From an uncultured Clostridia bacterium (GTDB lineage Bacteria > Bacillota > Clostridia > Christensenellales > Aristaeellaceae): DNA of 64,000 nt. Of this stretch, positions 17,419 to 26,249 are shown piece by piece (the stretch's first letter is position 1; each line of letters begins with the position of its first letter). The notes beneath the pieces are model-generated. The model worked only from the letters and a program-made list of their open reading frames with translations, made no database searches and was not told where the DNA came from. The DNA is taken from positions 1 to 64,000 of the forward strand of contig CALGBY010000063.1 of NCBI GenBank assembly GCA_937886445.1. Reading direction: 5' to 3'. Made by a program: the position numbers and the translations under genes.

Positions 17419-20400
17419 TTGAAAAAGCGTTCATTCTTCTGCTTAACGGTTTCGATCGTTCTTCTGTTATCCGTTTTTATTTGTGCATACGCGTCCGATG
17501 AAGATGCTCCTTTCGGAGTCGTAAATGTTTCAACGGTTAACATGCGCGAATCCGACAGCATGAACTCAGGCATCGTTATGTCTGTAGGTCAGAACGAGAA
17601 GGTAAGTGTTCTTTGTGAATCGAACGGATTCTATAAAGTAAAATACAATAACAAAACCGGCTACATCCTCTGTGAGTATATATCATTGGACGAAACGCTG
17701 ATCGGAAAAAAGGCATATGCGGCGATCGGCAGTCTCAACATCCGCACCGGTCCCTCAACAGATAATGATATTATTTACATAATGGATAAAAATGAAGAAA
17801 TGACAGTGCTTGGCATCAGTGGTACATATTACCGTGTATCCTGCGGAAAAACCGAAGGGTATGTCTCAATGCAGTTCGTTTCTCTTCCGGAAAATGAAGA
17901 ATATGGTATTTTCGGAAAAAATACCGTATGTATGATCACTGTTAACAGTGTAAACCTGCGCGAGTCTCCTTCTCTTTCATCCAATGTCATTGCTAAACTT
18001 ACCAAGCAGGACCGTCTTTCTGTGATCTCGTGTTCAGACGGTTTTTACAAGGTAAAAGTAAATGGAAAAACCGGTTACGTTGCTTCGGAGTACTTAATAA
18101 AGGCGGATGACAGTGTTTCCTCCTCCGGTTCAAAAAGCGCAGATCCTTCCCCCACTCCGAGAAAAACTGCTACTCCCTCCCTGCAGAAACTCAATAAATC
18201 AGGAACAGTCAATGTTGATTCGCTGAATGTGCGTGAAAGTCCGGATGCTTCTTCTGAAATCATTGATAAGCTCATTCGCGGTACTGAGGTCAGCATCGTT
18301 GCGGAGACGAACGGATTTTATCAAATCAACCATGATCATCACACAGGATATGTCGCAAAACAGTACATCAGTATCAACGATCAGGATGCTAGAAAGAGCG
18401 CAACAGCTTTACCTTCTCAAAAAGATACTCTGCTCAATAAAAACGGCAGGACGAATGTTTCAGACCTTAACATGAGAGTCGGACCGTCTTCCGATACCGG
18501 GGTCATCATGAAGCTTTCCAGCGGAACAGAAGTGGATATCATAGGAGAAAACAACGGTTTCTATAAAATCAAGTATAACGGAAAAACCGGATATGTAAGC
18601 AAAGCATATGTGAACATTATAGAAAAGACCTCTGCGACTTCTGCCCCGGCAAAGAAAACGGAAACTGTAAAAGAAACTAAGAAAAGCGGTAAGGTCACTT
18701 CTCAAACCCTGAATGTAAGAAGTGAACCGAGCACGGAGAGCGCGATCATTACCGTATTGAGTTCCGGAACAGCATTGAATATCACAGGTGAAACCGATTC
18801 ATATTACCGCATAACGGTCAATTCCAGAACCGGTTATGTAAGCAGGCAGTATGTTACAGTTATTACAGCCACCCAGGCGCCATCCGCAAAGGCCGAGAAC
18901 ACCGGCGTCAAGGTTACAACTGTCAAAAAAAGCGGTTCCGTCATTTCTGAGACGCTCAATGTAAGAAAAGAAGCCAGTACCTCCTCAGCTGTCCTTACAG
19001 TTCTTCGCGAAGGGACGTCAGTATCGATCAACGGTGAAACGGATGAGTTTTACAGGATCGATATTCAAGGCAAAACAGGCTATATCGCCAAACAATATGT
19101 GAAGATCGGCAGCACCTCTTCCGGTGAGGCAAAAGCATCTGCTTCCGCTGATAAGATTAATTCTCTGAATGCGAAGGGTACGGTTTCTTCTTCTACCTTG
19201 AACATGAGAGCCGCAGCTGATAAATCATCGGATATCATCCTTGTACTGAATCACGGAACGGCGCTTAATGTGACCGGCGAAACAAAGGATTTCTACCGTG
19301 TTTCATACAATGGCAAAACCGGTTTTGTGAGCAAGCAATATCTGAACATTGACAACAGCAAAGCAGGTGAAAAGGCCACATCCTCCCCTCGTGCCACAGA
19401 AACGAAACCCACAGAAGCCTTTACATCCATCACAGCAAATGGCACCGTCAATACCGACGGTTTGAACATGCGAAAAGAAGCTTCGACTTCCTCCGATTCG
19501 CTTTTGAAACTTCAAAAAGGCACAACAGTTTCCATTTCCGCGCAGAGCAAGAGCTTCTACAAGATCAAGTATAACGGAATGACGGGATATGTAGCAAAAC
19601 AGTATGTTAATATTGTAAAAATCACTGCCGCTCCCAAGTCTGACAAAAAAACCGCCACTCCTTCCCCGAAGAAAACAGAAACTGCTGCCGTAGAAAAGTT
19701 TGAAACCTATACAGCAACAGGAAAGACAAACACCTCCGGCCTGAATCTGCGCAAAGAAGCTTCAACATCCTCAAAAAGTCTTGCTGTTCTCAATTCCGGT
19801 ACATATCTGAATGTGATCGCACAGAGCAGAAATTTTTATAAGGTGAAAGTGAATTCTATTACCGGATACATTGCCAAACAGTATGTATCCATTGTAAAAG
19901 AAACACCTAAACCCACCACAAAGCCTGCTGCACAGGCCGGAAAATTCGACAATGTCAAAACGATCTCCGAGCTTGGTGCAGCTCCCGGTTATCTTTCCTC
20001 AGGCAACAGCGGTGAGGATGTTGAAAAGCTGCAGCAGGCACTGAAGATAAAGGGTTATTACGAAGGTCAGGTAAACGGAAAATTCGGTTCCGAAACAAAG
20101 CAGGCTCTGATCGCATATCAGAAGGCTGCAGGGCTTGATCAAACCGGAAAGGCCGATTACAAAACGATTCTCAAGCTTTTCGGGAAGGTCAGTGTCACCT
20201 CCGTTGCCGATGACCCCAAGATGAACGGGATCACAAAGATCTCCCAGATTTCCGTACCTGCCACCAGCAAGAAAGGTGACAGCGGCAAAAATGTTCTTGC
20301 GCTGCAGCAGGCGTTGAAGATCAAAGGCTACTACAAAGCACCAATCAATTCGGTATATGACAGTGTAACAACAGAAGCGGTCAAGGCGTATCAGAAGGCC

Positions 20401-20883
20401 AAAGGCATTACAGCTGACGGCGAAGCCGGTTTTTCAACGATCAAAGCGATATTCGGTGAGAATGCTGCGAACTATACCTATGTCACTGAATCGCTGGACT
20501 GGTTCAAAAACGGAGACAATACGATACCGAAGGGAGCGATCCTGACGGTAAAGGATGTCAATACCGGCAAAACATTCAAAGTAAAGCGGTGGAGCGGCGC
20601 AAATCACGCTGATGTAGAACCGCTCACAGCATCCGATACGGCCGTTATGAAGAGCCTGTACGGCACCTGGAGCTGGTCCCGCAGAGCGATCCTGGTTCTC
20701 TATAAGGGTCATGTTTACGCTGCGTCCATGAACGGAATGCCTCACGGGACAAGCACGATCAATAACAACAATTTCAACGGGCACTTCTGTATTCACTTTA
20801 CCGGAAGCAAAACACACGCTTCAAAGAAGGTCGATCCGGATCACCAGGCTGCGATCAGACGCGCGCTGAAGGCAAAATGGTAA
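17419..20883 (+). CDS. Secreted wall protein with ten SH3 repeats and two peptidoglycan-binding domains
   Basis: The protein is 1154 residues with a signal peptide ending near AYA (residue 24). Ten bacterial SH3 (SH3_3) repeats of about 58 residues each follow, each with LN[MV]R near its start and a GYV/GYI-KQY end. Thr/Pro/Lys-rich linkers separate the later repeats. Then come two peptidoglycan-binding type 1 domains, both with LQQALKIKGYY, near residues 855 and 940. A C-terminal domain of about 135 residues ends in WSWSRR, HVYAASMNGMPHGT and NGHFCIHF. I recognise that last domain only as a conserved clostridial module, with a Cys and several His that could be catalytic. The start is the TTG at 17419, after AAGGAAG. 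A wall hydrolase or transpeptidase role is inferred. Confidence 0.85.
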   Translation: MKKRSFFCLTVSIVLLLSVFICAYASDEDAPFGVVNVSTVNMRESDSMNSGIVMSVGQNEKVSVLCESNGFYKVKYNNKTGYILCEYISLDETLIGKKAYAAIGSLNIRTGPSTDNDIIYIMDKNEEMTVLGISGTYYRVSCGKTEGYVSMQFVSLPENEEYGIFGKNTVCMITVNSVNLRESPSLSSNVIAKLTKQDRLSVISCSDGFYKVKVNGKTGYVASEYLIKADDSVSSSGSKSADPSPTPRKTATPSLQKLNKSGTVNVDSLNVRESPDASSEIIDKLIRGTEVSIVAETNGFYQINHDHHTGYVAKQYISINDQDARKSATALPSQKDTLLNKNGRTNVSDLNMRVGPSSDTGVIMKLSSGTEVDIIGENNGFYKIKYNGKTGYVSKAYVNIIEKTSATSAPAKKTETVKETKKSGKVTSQTLNVRSEPSTESAIITVLSSGTALNITGETDSYYRITVNSRTGYVSRQYVTVITATQAPSAKAENTGVKVTTVKKSGSVISETLNVRKEASTSSAVLTVLREGTSVSINGETDEFYRIDIQGKTGYIAKQYVKIGSTSSGEAKASASADKINSLNAKGTVSSSTLNMRAAADKSSDIILVLNHGTALNVTGETKDFYRVSYNGKTGFVSKQYLNIDNSKAGEKATSSPRATETKPTEAFTSITANGTVNTDGLNMRKEASTSSDSLLKLQKGTTVSISAQSKSFYKIKYNGMTGYVAKQYVNIVKITAAPKSDKKTATPSPKKTETAAVEKFETYTATGKTNTSGLNLRKEASTSSKSLAVLNSGTYLNVIAQSRNFYKVKVNSITGYIAKQYVSIVKETPKPTTKPAAQAGKFDNVKTISELGAAPGYLSSGNSGEDVEKLQQALKIKGYYEGQVNGKFGSETKQALIAYQKAAGLDQTGKADYKTILKLFGKVSVTSVADDPKMNGITKISQISVPATSKKGDSGKNVLALQQALKIKGYYKAPINSVYDSVTTEAVKAYQKAKGITADGEAGFSTIKAIFGENAANYTYVTESLDWFKNGDNTIPKGAILTVKDVNTGKTFKVKRWSGANHADVEPLTASDTAVMKSLYGTWSWSRRAILVLYKGHVYAASMNGMPHGTSTINNNNFNGHFCIHFTGSKTHASKKVDPDHQAAIRRALKAKW

Positions 20884-20891
20884 ACAAACTG

Positions 20892-20930
20892 TTCAGGGGG
20901 AGCTGCATGCAGCTCCCCCTGAATGTTTTT
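20892..20930 (+). terminator. Perfect palindromic terminator
   Basis: Positions 20892-20907 and 20908-20923 are perfect reverse complements, so at least 14 base pairs can form. GTTTTT follows. It lies between convergent genes and may also stop the vanX-type operon from the other side. Confidence 0.8.
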
Positions 20931-20933
20931 CGA

Positions 20934-21647
20934 TCATCTTACAATAAAATCAAAACTTTTATCAAATGGTTGATTGCGAAGGCGATAATGCCACCATTCC
21001 CGCTGAAAACACTTAAATCCGTATTTCTCCATAACGGTCTTCAAAATGCTCCGGTTCTTCTCCTGTTCATCCGTCAGCCCGCCTGCACCGTGCCATGCTT
21101 TCTTCCCGAAATAATCAAACCCTGTACCCATATCCAATTCATTGCCGTCAAGATCCGTAAGCGTCATATCAACGCAGCTGCCTTTACAGTGATTTGAGTT
21201 TCTGGCAATGTATTCCCGGTCCAGAAGGAGCTGCTTGCTGCTGATCTCAGGATAGTATTCGCTGCGTGTGTCATCAAGTAATGGATCCTCCGCCCACTTA
21301 ACAAATGCCCTGACTGCTCTGAGGGGTCTGTAGGCGTCCCAGATTTTTATTCTGAATCCCATATCGCGCAGTTCATCCGCCGCCTTCTTCAATGCTGTAC
21401 AGGCCTCTGTTGTCAGTATGGCCGTGTTCCGTTCATATCCGTCAACGGTTCCGCCCGTAAAGTTTCTGTCGGAAAAATAGCGGATATCAACGATCACATC
21501 ATCGATGTAATCCTCCGCCCGTGAAAATCCCTCCGGTAAAGAGTATTCATTTTCCGAAACAGAACCTTCACATTTTACTTCCGCGTAAAGCGGGCATATA
21601 AGAAGAATCATACAGATGATCCCGAATTTTTTTGCACTAATGCTCAT
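20934..21647 (-). CDS. D-alanyl-D-alanine dipeptidase, VanX-like (M15D)
   Basis: VanX-type zinc peptidases hydrolyse D-Ala-D-Ala. The 237-residue protein has a signal peptide (ISAKKFGIICMILLICP), then DVRYFSDRNF-like DIRYFSDRNF, the domain core WDAYRPLRAV near residue 105, and the metal-binding segments SNHCKGSCVDMTL (His and Asp) and WWHYRL (His). Cytoplasmic VanX proteins lack a signal peptide, so this one acts outside, perhaps in wall turnover. The ATG at 21647 lies within the end of the upstream gene (11-base overlap), after AGAGGT. An intrinsic vancomycin resistance role is not supported because no vanH or vanA neighbour is present. Confidence 0.85.
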   Translation of the reverse strand: MSISAKKFGIICMILLICPLYAEVKCEGSVSENEYSLPEGFSRAEDYIDDVIVDIRYFSDRNFTGGTVDGYERNTAILTTEACTALKKAADELRDMGFRIKIWDAYRPLRAVRAFVKWAEDPLLDDTRSEYYPEISSKQLLLDREYIARNSNHCKGSCVDMTLTDLDGNELDMGTGFDYFGKKAWHGAGGLTDEQEKNRSILKTVMEKYGFKCFQREWWHYRLRNQPFDKSFDFIVR

Positions 21648-22152
21648 TGACGGTAAACCTCTGATCATATTTTTTCCCGAAGATCAAGTAATCTATTTTA
21701 ATATCTCTGCTTTTTTGCCCGTTATTTACTCTTCTCAGCAAAAGGCATGATACATCCTTTGTTCTGCCCGGCTCAATGACCGTTTCATTTTCATCAGGCA
21801 TATAAAACAACAGATCTCCGTTTTCATGATTCAGACTCAGTTCAACAGCCCGCACATCGGCAAAGCTCCGGTTCGTTATGCGAAGCGTGTACAAAACATA
21901 CTCAAGGCCTTCACCTTCTGCCGGTACTTCCTCCGCGTATACCGTACCCTTAACAGCGCTGTCCGCCATCAGTATACTGTCCTTAAGAAAGCGTTCGGCA
22001 TACACAGGATCATTCAAAGAGAGTACATAGGATGTAGAAGCATCAGGATCAATATATAAAGTCGTATTGATCCTGAACACAATGTAAAGACAGATAAAGA
22101 CAAGCGCAGTGATGACAAGCACAGCAGTTGTGATAATAAGGAATTTCTTCAT
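21637..22152 (-). CDS. Membrane-anchored protein of unknown function
   Basis: I do not recognise this 171-residue protein. It has one N-terminal membrane helix (FLIITTAVLVITALVFICLY) and then an extracytoplasmic region with alternating beta-strand patterns, such as LEYVLYTLRITNRS and AVELSLNHENGDLLF. This suggests an immunoglobulin-like fold similar to telokinin-like or DUF4352 proteins. It overlaps the VanX-like gene by 11 bases, so the two are surely co-expressed. It lies about 140 bases after the MotB-like gene, across a repeat region. Confidence 0.6.
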   Translation of the reverse strand: MKKFLIITTAVLVITALVFICLYIVFRINTTLYIDPDASTSYVLSLNDPVYAERFLKDSILMADSAVKGTVYAEEVPAEGEGLEYVLYTLRITNRSFADVRAVELSLNHENGDLLFYMPDENETVIEPGRTKDVSCLLLRRVNNGQKSRDIKIDYLIFGKKYDQRFTVNEH

Positions 22153-22162
22153 TTAATGTTTG

Positions 22163-22290
22163 CCCCTTCGGATGAAGTGCCATCAGGTGCTTGAAAACAA
22201 CCGTACACGATTCTGATACTTATGTCCGTCCTCCGGATGAATCACCATGGGTGATTCGAATATCGGCCGACACGTTCATCAAATTACATG
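22163..22290. repeat. Two degenerate units of the dispersed intergenic repeat
   Basis: The stretch between the MotB-like gene and the next gene holds two diverged units. They share TCCTCCGGATGAA/CTTCGGATGAAG, then CACCAT or GCCATC, then TTGAAAA or a variant, then CCG(A)CAC. The same scaffold recurs at 29616-29823 and 30889-30955. Confidence 0.5.
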
Positions 22291-22292
22291 CT

Positions 22293-23234
22293 TCAGTTTT
22301 CACCGCTGAGAAGTCTGTGCATCTCATTGACCATATCGCTGTCCTTCAGGCGGAATTTGAATGTAACTCGCCTTGAAGCGTCCTTATCCTCGATATTCGT
22401 ACCGCTTACATAGATCGGATCCGCTTCGCTTCTTCCGGTAACGCAGAGCACCTTTTCAAACATTGCACGCTGCGCGGCGGAAAGGCCCGGGATCTGTAAG
22501 CAGTATTCCGCAACTGCTCTCGCTCTTTCCTGCGAAAGCTTCATGTTCGATAAGTAGTCGCCGTCTGTATCAGTATGCCCTTCGATCGTGATCTCACCCA
22601 CATAATCCTTGTATTCATCAGACAGCAGCACATTCAGATATACCGGCAAAAAGCGATTCAGAAAATCCTTTCCGCTGTCCTTTATCATATAGGTGTTCTT
22701 GTCAAAAAGCACGGTGCTCTTCAGCACGATATCACCGGTCTTTTCATCAACAGAAGTATTCAGATTTGCCCTGGTAAGGGAAACGGAAAGCTTGGATATG
22801 ATATCACTTCTCACACCGATCAGCTGCGCGATCTGCCGTTCTTTCTCCTTAAGAAGGTTTTCCTGTTCCTGATTTGTTAAAATCAGTCTGTCCAGTTCTG
22901 TCTGCTTTTCTCCAAGCAGGATCAGCATATTGCTTATCTCAGCCTGCTGCTCATCAATTCTGATTTGTGCAAGATCAAGCTCGTTCTCTCTTTCTGACAG
23001 CTGGATCTTCATTACATCCATGCTTGCGGTCTGTCCGATAATGATGATCCGCTGCTCTTCTATTTCATTCTGACTGGCTATCAGGATCATCTTCTGCTGA
23101 TTCAAACGATATACGCATACAAACACCGCCATGACAAAAAGCATCAGTAATGAGGCCATCATATCTGAATAACTGATCCAATGAGAGCCTCCGTCACCGT
23201 TTCCCGGTCTTCTGACACTTCGTTTTTCACGCAT
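22293..23234 (-). CDS. MotB/OmpA-family stator protein, ZorB-like
   Basis: The 313-residue protein has one N-terminal membrane helix containing the proton-binding aspartate pattern SYSDMMASLLMLF near residue 24. A coiled coil of about 120 residues follows. A C-terminal OmpA-like peptidoglycan-binding domain has FDKNTYMI, IEGHTDTDG near 217 and LSQERARAV near 235. This is the layout of MotB, TolR-type and ZorB proteins. Its ATG at 23234 overlaps the stop codon of the MotA-like gene by one base. It probably forms a proton-driven stator complex with that partner in the membrane. Confidence 0.85.
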   Translation of the reverse strand: MREKRSVRRPGNGDGGSHWISYSDMMASLLMLFVMAVFVCVYRLNQQKMILIASQNEIEEQRIIIIGQTASMDVMKIQLSERENELDLAQIRIDEQQAEISNMLILLGEKQTELDRLILTNQEQENLLKEKERQIAQLIGVRSDIISKLSVSLTRANLNTSVDEKTGDIVLKSTVLFDKNTYMIKDSGKDFLNRFLPVYLNVLLSDEYKDYVGEITIEGHTDTDGDYLSNMKLSQERARAVAEYCLQIPGLSAAQRAMFEKVLCVTGRSEADPIYVSGTNIEDKDASRRVTFKFRLKDSDMVNEMHRLLSGEN

Positions 23235-24787
23235 CACAAAACCTCCGGTACGGTTTTTCCGTTCAGCCTATTGATCGCTCCCGTCAAATCGCGAACCGCG
23301 TTCTGAAGCGCCGAGCATTCACTGATCAGCATTGAAGGATCCGAGGAGGCCATCCCTGCCCTGCTTCGGATCTCATCTGCTTTTTCCAATGCGGCAGAAA
23401 GCAGTCTGCCCATCTGCTGTTCAAAAGAAGACAATGTTTTTTCAGTACTTGATGCAAATGAACCGGTCAGTGCGGTATATGCTTCACGCAGTGCATCTGC
23501 GCTGACACGCATGCCTTCCATAATGCTGCCGGATAATTGCTCGGTACCGTTCTGCTGCACGGAAACAGCGTTCAATACACGTCCGCTCCATTCGGCGTAA
23601 TTCTTCATGTCGTTTTTCAGCGTCTGCTGGCTGTTTTCCAGGGCTGCAAGCAAATCACTCTGTTCCTGCGCAGACGCCATCATTCCGGATAGTATCTCTG
23701 AGGAATGCCGCAAAAAGTCATCGTTGCTTCGATCATGTTCAGACAGCGTATCGATCATGGCTGACAGGCGTTTTCCGGCATATTCGGTAGCCGTTTGTAC
23801 ACCCTTCAGGCTGTTCATCATGTTTTCCACACTGCTCAGTGTTTGATCGATGCTTTGTATGTTGATCTGCTGTTCACGGTTCACTTCAGAAAGAGTCTCC
23901 CCCAGAGAAAGCAGTTGTCCGCTCATCTCTTCATTGAGCTTCAGAATGAAGTTATGTACGATCGCATTCAGTCCTTCGATCTGTGACTGTGTTTCACCGG
24001 CAATAAAGCGGCTTATGCTGCTGCTAACGGGTGCAAGAGAGCCTTCTACTGCGGTCACGATACCGGACGATACCCGTTCCGCGATAGAATCTACGCCATG
24101 CCTAAGCATAACGCTCTGATCCTCCTGCTGAATGATCATCCTTACGCTGTCATCAACAGGACGCTGCATAACGATTTCAGAGAATGTATCCTGAAAATTA
24201 TCAAGTGCCTTGACTGCGCTTCCGTTTACCGTTTTGCAGATGATGTTGAAGCAAAGAGAGCAGGCAACACCGGCAACGGAGGTTGAAAACGCAAATGTCA
24301 TACCGCTTACCATATTGCTGATGGAATCAACAAGCTGCTCATTGCCTGCGTTCAGGTCCAGACCGCCAAGACCTCTGATCAAACCGATAAATGTACCAAG
24401 AATACCGATACTGGTAAGCAGCCCGGGCACGATCTCGCTCAGCTGCATATGGCCAACGGCATATATCGTTGAGTCATCATTGATATAGTCATCAACATTG
24501 CATGTCAGTCCTCTCGCGTCCAGCTGGATCGCGTTGCTCAAAAAACGGTTCCACGCGCACTCAAGCCGTTTTCCGAGGAACAGGCTGTTCTGCCACCGCG
24601 GTGTGCCGGTAGCATCGGTCGCAGCAGGATCCCGCAGGATCCCCGAAGCCGCGCTTTTAAGGCATGCAGCAACACGCATGACCGGAAAAATACATTTAAG
24701 AAAACCTATCAGCGTAACGATCGCGATCGCGCCGTATACAAGAACATCAATGATATTACTGCCGATATACTGAAAAACCGATCCCAT
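23234..24787 (-). CDS. MotA/TolQ/ExbB-family proton channel, ZorA-like
   Basis: The 517-residue protein has three membrane segments: near residue 12-32, the hallmark PGLLTSIGILGTFIGL near 130, and MVSGMTFAFSTSVAGVACSL near 165. A cytoplasmic tail of about 300 residues, rich in coiled coil, follows. Such a long tail is characteristic of ZorA rather than flagellar MotA, which is about 290 residues. No flagellar genes are nearby. The ATG at 24787 follows AAGGAG by nine bases. It heads an operon with the MotB-like gene, and probably with the membrane unknown and VanX-like genes. No ZorC, ZorD or ZorE is in this window. Confidence 0.82.
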   Translation of the reverse strand: MGSVFQYIGSNIIDVLVYGAIAIVTLIGFLKCIFPVMRVAACLKSAASGILRDPAATDATGTPRWQNSLFLGKRLECAWNRFLSNAIQLDARGLTCNVDDYINDDSTIYAVGHMQLSEIVPGLLTSIGILGTFIGLIRGLGGLDLNAGNEQLVDSISNMVSGMTFAFSTSVAGVACSLCFNIICKTVNGSAVKALDNFQDTFSEIVMQRPVDDSVRMIIQQEDQSVMLRHGVDSIAERVSSGIVTAVEGSLAPVSSSISRFIAGETQSQIEGLNAIVHNFILKLNEEMSGQLLSLGETLSEVNREQQINIQSIDQTLSSVENMMNSLKGVQTATEYAGKRLSAMIDTLSEHDRSNDDFLRHSSEILSGMMASAQEQSDLLAALENSQQTLKNDMKNYAEWSGRVLNAVSVQQNGTEQLSGSIMEGMRVSADALREAYTALTGSFASSTEKTLSSFEQQMGRLLSAALEKADEIRSRAGMASSDPSMLISECSALQNAVRDLTGAINRLNGKTVPEVL

Positions 24788-24816
24788 CGGAACACGCTCC
24801 TTTCCAGACTCATCAT

Positions 24817-24845
24817 ATTTTAGCAAATTATCAAAAGATTTTCAA
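24817..24845 (-). promoter_or_regulatory. Promoter of the ZorAB-like operon
   Basis: On the minus strand TTGAAA (24845-24840) and TAAAAT (24822-24817) are 17 bases apart, about 30 bases upstream of the chosen start. Confidence 0.6.
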
Positions 24846-24945
24846 TCCATATTGTCTTTTACAGCAAATATGTTACAAACCGCAAGCTCATAAGCCGCAG
24901 CGTCGATAAGTGATCTGTATTTGCTGTTTTTTCATAATATTCGCA

Positions 24946-24975
24946 TTGACGCGGTATTGTATTTAATGATAAAAT
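24946..24975 (+). promoter_or_regulatory. Promoter of the CapA-like gene
   Basis: TTGACG (24946-24951) and TAAAAT (24970-24975) are 18 bases apart. It is divergent from the ZorAB-like promoter, about 100 bases away. Confidence 0.6.
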
Positions 24976-25006
24976 TGGAATATCGACTATGGAGGTTTCT
25001 TTGACG

Positions 25007-26149
25007 ATGAAACGTACTGTTGCTCTCATCCTGCTGATGCTGCTTTGTTTCGAAGCTGTCGCTTCTTCCGCTGAGGTAGAAAATTCCGGCAGTAACAGAC
25101 ATATCGTGATCACTTTTCTGGGAGACTGCACTCTCGGAAATGACGAAGACGGATATAAAGAGAATAACAGCAGATCCTTTGTCTCGTACGCCGAAAAGAA
25201 CGGTCCGGAATACTTTTTTTCCGGATTACAAAGTGTTATCGCCCATGATGATCTGACTGTAGCCAACCTTGAATGTGTTTTTTGGGAAGACGGAAGCACC
25301 CGCAACCCGACAAAAACGTACTGCTTCAGAGGGCCGGATTCTTTTGTTGATATTCTGACCGGTTCTTCCATCGAGGCTGTGAGCTTTGCCAACAACCACA
25401 ATATGGATTACGGCATTGAAGCGGCGATCCACACAACGAAGATCCTTGATGACAACGGTGTCGCCTGGTTCGGAATGAACATGGATGATTCTGATTTTTC
25501 GCTTGTGGATGATCTCTGCAAAACCTATATCTATGAAAAGGACGGTATTCGTATCGGCTTTGTCGCGATATATACCTCCACATGGAATAAAAATATCGTT
25601 CTCAAAAATCAGGCTCACAAGGAACAGGTGCAGGCTTTGAAGGACAGCGGATGTGATTTGATCATTGCCTGCCTTCATGGCGGAAGAGAATACGGCAAAA
25701 AGCACGATATCGATTCATTTGCTCAAAAGTATCTCGGTTACGGCTGTGATATCGTGATCGGGAATCATCCTCATGTGCTACAGGGAATAGAAGAATGCAA
25801 AGAAGGTACCATTGTATACTGCCTCGGGAACTGCTGCTTCGGAGGAAATACACGCATACATGCCGGCGCGGAGACCTGTGCCGTTATGCAATTCGATCTG
25901 GAATTTGACAGCGGAGACAGTACAGAATACCTCGGACATACGCTCACCATCTGGCCTGCCGTGCCTGCCAGCGAAAATGACGCGGGTTATGTTGATTATC
26001 AGCCAAAGCTCGCGTCCGGCTCTCTTGCAGACAGGATCATGAAACAGATCCAGTCCGATACACGCCCTTATAAGCTGAAGCTGAATCCGTTTGTTGAAGG
26101 TATCGGTGCTGTTCAGGATTTCGTACCCAATCCCAAGCTTGCAAAATGA
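25007..26149 (+). CDS. CapA-family (poly-gamma-glutamate synthesis type) secreted protein
   Basis: The 380-residue protein has a signal peptide (LILLMLLCFEAVASSA) followed by a calcineurin-like CapA fold. Motifs are FLGDCTLG near residue 38, NLECVF near 85, ANNHNMDYG near 127, CLHGGREYG near 222 and IGNHPHVLQGIE near 250. CapA/PgsA proteins take part in poly-gamma-glutamate or capsule export, but many stand alone with unknown activity. No capB or capC is present here. GGAGGT lies ten bases before the ATG at 25007. Confidence 0.85.
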   Translation: MKRTVALILLMLLCFEAVASSAEVENSGSNRHIVITFLGDCTLGNDEDGYKENNSRSFVSYAEKNGPEYFFSGLQSVIAHDDLTVANLECVFWEDGSTRNPTKTYCFRGPDSFVDILTGSSIEAVSFANNHNMDYGIEAAIHTTKILDDNGVAWFGMNMDDSDFSLVDDLCKTYIYEKDGIRIGFVAIYTSTWNKNIVLKNQAHKEQVQALKDSGCDLIIACLHGGREYGKKHDIDSFAQKYLGYGCDIVIGNHPHVLQGIEECKEGTIVYCLGNCCFGGNTRIHAGAETCAVMQFDLEFDSGDSTEYLGHTLTIWPAVPASENDAGYVDYQPKLASGSLADRIMKQIQSDTRPYKLKLNPFVEGIGAVQDFVPNPKLAK

Positions 26150-26192
26150 GAGGATGCGTTCCCCATCAACCTGCTTGCTGAATTAATCGGTA

Positions 26193-26221
26193 TTGAAAAC
26201 TATCCCCTTCAGTATTATAAT
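26193..26221 (+). promoter_or_regulatory. Promoter of hprK
   Basis: TTGAAA (26193-26198) and TATAAT (26216-26221) are 17 bases apart. The TTG here opens an in-frame false start for hprK, which is one more reason to reject the longer reading frame. Confidence 0.65.
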
Positions 26222-26249
26222 ACCGTTGAATCTGAATGAGGTGATTTCA

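Noticed and set aside
20934..21647. Vancomycin resistance cluster
   Set aside because: The VanX-like gene has a signal peptide and no vanH, vanA or vanRS neighbour, so a classic resistance operon is not supported.
22293..24787. Flagellar stator genes motA/motB
   Set aside because: The MotA-like protein is far too long, no flagellar gene is nearby, and the tail resembles ZorA. The flagellar call is therefore not used.
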